Assembly (NCBI GenBank): GCA_015655215.1
Contig: JAATFL010000008.1
Span: 22,287 to 86,286 of the forward strand
Origin: Coriobacteriia bacterium
GTDB lineage: Bacteria; Actinomycetota; Coriobacteriia; Coriobacteriales; RUG033
DNA length: 64,000 nucleotides
Direction of reading: 5' to 3'
The notes beneath the pieces are model-generated. The model worked only from the letters and a program-made list of their open reading frames with translations. It was not told where the DNA came from and searched no databases. Position numbers and translations under genes: made by a program. Shown in pieces: positions 62,193 to 64,000 of this stretch (positions are counted from its first letter, which is position 1; the number at the start of each line of letters is the position of its first letter).

Positions 62193-63653
62193 TCATGAGG
62201 TGCCGCTCTCTTCGATAGCATCCACCAGGTTTATGAGTTCCTGTTTCCCCTTCACCCCGGTCTTCTCGTAGATATGGCGGATATGGACCTTGACGGTCCC
62301 TTGGGCTATGCAGAACTCGTCTTGGATATAGGCTGCGCTCCGTCCGCGCGCGAGCAGGGTCAGTACCTCGAGTTCCCTTGGTGAAAGCCCGTATCGCCGG
62401 GCGGTTATCTCGCACCTCTCCTTGAGGGTCGGCCGCGATTCGTACCTTTCACGGATCTCGATGATATGCGATACGTCGCTTGGGCCGAACACAAGCAGCA
62501 GGGTGGTGATCAGCAGGGTGCCGCACACCAGTATGACGATGGCGGGGGAAGGGTTGGAACCATCGCCCAACAACCCGATCCCCAGCGCGACGGAGCCGCC
62601 CAGTGCGATGCCCGTCCACTGAATCATCTCGAAGCGCGGTACGATCTCGGCTGCCGGAAGCCCGCTACGATAGATCAACTCGGAGTGCAGGAGCCAGAGG
62701 AACTCGTCGAACAGGACGTAGCCTCCGACGAACACCATCAGCCCGATGGTACCGATGAGGGTGTCGTACTCGATGGAAAGGGAGAGCGGGATCCCGAGCA
62801 CGAGGAGAAACGTCGCCACCTTCATGGTGAGTTTCATGACCCTGATAGGGACGGTGCGCAAGGCCAGGAGCAGAGCGCAGAGGGTGACGCATGCCGGCCC
62901 TATGAGCAGCACGCGTGCCGTTGTGGGCAGGCCGTCGCCAATCGTGGATGTCGATATTCCAAACACGCAACCGAAGGCGAGGGAGACGGCGAATATGCAC
63001 AGGGCGAAACGCGTCTCCAGCGTCCCGGCGAAAAGATCCACCCGTTTCTCGGTTTCCGTCTTGCGTTGCTTGCTGCCCTTGCTGAAGAACAGGATGAGCC
63101 CGCAGGCCAGGGGAAGGAGGCAGATCAAGGGGATACGTATGGACGATGGCAGGGAAGCCAGCAGATAGAAAAGGGCAATCGCCGAAACCATCGAGGCCGA
63201 GAGCTGCATCATGGCCATCTCGGAGCGGTTGGTCGACCAGAACTTCCCTCCCGCCATCATCAGGAAGGCGTTGCCGGTACCGGTGAGCAGCGAGGCGACG
63301 ATCGTGACCATGATGTTTGCAGCCCCATCGATGGGGAGGGCGACGATGCTCGTGCCTATGGTGGCGCTAAGCCCTGCGAGAACGATCTTCTCTTTCGTGA
63401 TATCGAGGGTGAGGGGATGTCTGCGCAGCAGGAAGAGAAGGACGTAGCCAACGGCAAGGCCGAAGGCGAAGCCGAGGCGTATTCCGATCATCCACTGGAT
63501 CGACGAGTCCTCCGGGAAGAAGCACCCTCCGATCACGACGGAGAGGAGCCAGGCATAATAGCAGCCGAATCCGAACAATTCCCACGTACGGGTCCTGATC
63601 GTCTCCTGCTGCTTCTCGCCGATCTTGAATCTCAATGGTCCCTGTAAGGCCAT
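62193..63653 (-). CDS. LuxR-family regulator with 12-helix membrane domain
   Basis: Taken from the ATG at 63653 (GGTGAT-type ribosome site 4 bases before), the product is 486 residues; an ATG at 63680 would add 9 residues and is possible. About 12 membrane helices span residues 25-400, as in the relative at 27913-29346. The LuxR helix-turn-helix at the end is GLSPRELEVLTLLARGRSAAYIQDEF, then AQGTVKVHIRHIYEKTGV. No flavoprotein gene is adjacent inside the window, so its target is unknown. A short palindrome at 63690-63702 near its promoter may be an autoregulatory site. Confidence 0.88.
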   Translation of the reverse strand: MALQGPLRFKIGEKQQETIRTRTWELFGFGCYYAWLLSVVIGGCFFPEDSSIQWMIGIRLGFAFGLAVGYVLLFLLRRHPLTLDITKEKIVLAGLSATIGTSIVALPIDGAANIMVTIVASLLTGTGNAFLMMAGGKFWSTNRSEMAMMQLSASMVSAIALFYLLASLPSSIRIPLICLLPLACGLILFFSKGSKQRKTETEKRVDLFAGTLETRFALCIFAVSLAFGCVFGISTSTIGDGLPTTARVLLIGPACVTLCALLLALRTVPIRVMKLTMKVATFLLVLGIPLSLSIEYDTLIGTIGLMVFVGGYVLFDEFLWLLHSELIYRSGLPAAEIVPRFEMIQWTGIALGGSVALGIGLLGDGSNPSPAIVILVCGTLLITTLLLVFGPSDVSHIIEIRERYESRPTLKERCEITARRYGLSPRELEVLTLLARGRSAAYIQDEFCIAQGTVKVHIRHIYEKTGVKGKQELINLVDAIEESGTS

Positions 63654-63689
63654 GGATATCACCCGTATCACCTGTGACATTTCCCAGAT

Positions 63690-63702
63690 AATAGTAACTA
63701 TT
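63690..63702 (-). promoter_or_regulatory. Short palindrome near LuxR start
   Basis: AATAGTAACTATT, a perfect 13-base odd palindrome. On the minus strand it reads AATAGTTACTATT, containing TACTAT, a possible -10 box for the LuxR gene. Possible autoregulatory site. Confidence 0.3.
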
Positions 63703-64000
63703 CTTTCGTGCCAGATATAGACCATTTAGGATTATTCGTCTCGAAACGAGGGAATCTCACCTTTTGTTCGATGCCAGTACCAGGGGTCCTTCCTATGATG
63801 TTCGCGCTGGACGGAACAGACAGGAATCGCCTGTCCGTGTGTCCGGGGAGCGGAATTCTAAGAAGGAGACCAGCTATGAGAAGTCAAGACCCATGAAGTA
63901 AGTTTTTTAAGTTTTGATTTTATTGGAAAGCGCATCTTGATAACTGCATATTGAATAGTTCAAAGCGTGGTGGAGCGCTGGCTTAGAGATAAGCCGTTTC
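63703..64000 (+). other. Right-edge region: possible leader peptide and AT-rich leader of a downstream transcript
   Basis: The last ~300 bases have no long gene. A hairpin (GACAGG-AATCG-CCTGTC, about 63819-63835) is followed by AAGGAG and an ATG at 63876 that opens a 6-codon ORF (MRSQDP). From 63898 the DNA is AT-rich and has a CTTGATAACTGCATATTG stretch near 63935. That stretch resembles the boxA-type leader found before rRNA genes in actinobacteria, so an rRNA operon could begin beyond the window. I cannot confirm it. Confidence 0.25.

Noticed and set aside
62466..63647. Plus-strand ORF of 393 codons opposite the third LuxR gene
   Set aside because: Antisense shadow: hydrophilic and low-complexity, while the minus strand encodes a full LuxR membrane protein.

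Overview
This is a GC-rich chromosomal window that looks like a member of the Coriobacteriia (Actinomycetota), probably a gut-type anaerobe of the Eggerthellaceae/Coriobacteriaceae kind. The evidence is a combination of features. There are three LuxR-type regulators with multi-spanning membrane N-termini. There are two Tat-exported lipoprotein flavoproteins of the fumarate/urocanate reductase family. There is an NRAMP-related magnesium-type transporter with an altered metal site, and actinobacterial gene neighbourhoods such as rpsF-ssb-rpsR-DUF2232-rplI-dnaB. The genus cannot be fixed from the sequence alone. I see no prophage, IS element, CRISPR array or complete RNA gene.

Layout. 1-5 kb holds the C-terminal part of a membrane LuxR regulator, a Tat flavoprotein, a short HemN/HemW-like radical SAM protein and a baeRF-type release-factor homologue. 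5-14 kb holds a 7TM-PAS-PAS-GGDEF-EAL cyclic-di-GMP enzyme behind a structured, cobalamin-riboswitch-like leader, a hotdog thioesterase, two unrecognised acidic proteins, a DUF4013 membrane protein and a membrane protein with HEAT-like repeats. 14-20 kb is the core replication/translation block (rpsF, ssb, rpsR, DUF2232, rplI, dnaB), followed by purA and a DUF167 gene. 20-27 kb has an AGCS symporter, purD with a Nudix hydrolase, a CcdA-thioredoxin-like fusion that has lost every redox cysteine, and a second radical SAM protein. 27-31.4 kb is a second LuxR/flavoprotein pair. 31.6-42.6 kb is housekeeping and envelope: purE, YqeY, a YdbS/YdbT PH-domain pair with a DUF6273 protein, an HMA metal chaperone, a CorC/HlyC protein, two PspC proteins and a methyltransferase with a very long disordered N-terminus.

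42.6-49.6 kb starts with an AT-rich island carrying a near-consensus promoter for an RlpA-like protein. It continues with a zinc-ribbon membrane protein coupled to a stand-alone domain resembling the N-terminus of cyanophycin synthetase, an aminotransferase, YtxH and PRC-barrel proteins, and a polysaccharide deacetylase. 49.6-53.5 kb is a minus-strand operon of a PRC-MgtE_N-CBS membrane protein, the NRAMP-related transporter and 5-formyl-THF cyclo-ligase, behind a terminator that may act as an attenuator. 54-58 kb has a SixA-CHAD fusion, purine nucleoside phosphorylase and purB. 58.1-61.5 kb is a cobalt/nickel ECF transporter operon (CbiM-PDGLE, CbiQ, CbiO) with two copies of a palindromic operator upstream, followed by a TSCPD protein. 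The window ends with a third membrane LuxR regulator and an AT-rich leader-like stretch.

Recurring themes are anaerobic respiration with alternative acceptors (flavoproteins and their regulators), purine metabolism (purA, purD, purE, purB, PNP, dispersed), metal handling (Mg, Co/Ni, a small soft-metal chaperone) and envelope/stress functions (PspC, PH domains, YtxH). The strongest candidates for something undescribed are the cysteine-free CcdA-thioredoxin fusion, the orphan cyanophycin-synthetase N-domain with its zinc-ribbon partner, and the magnesium-type operon with its leader.
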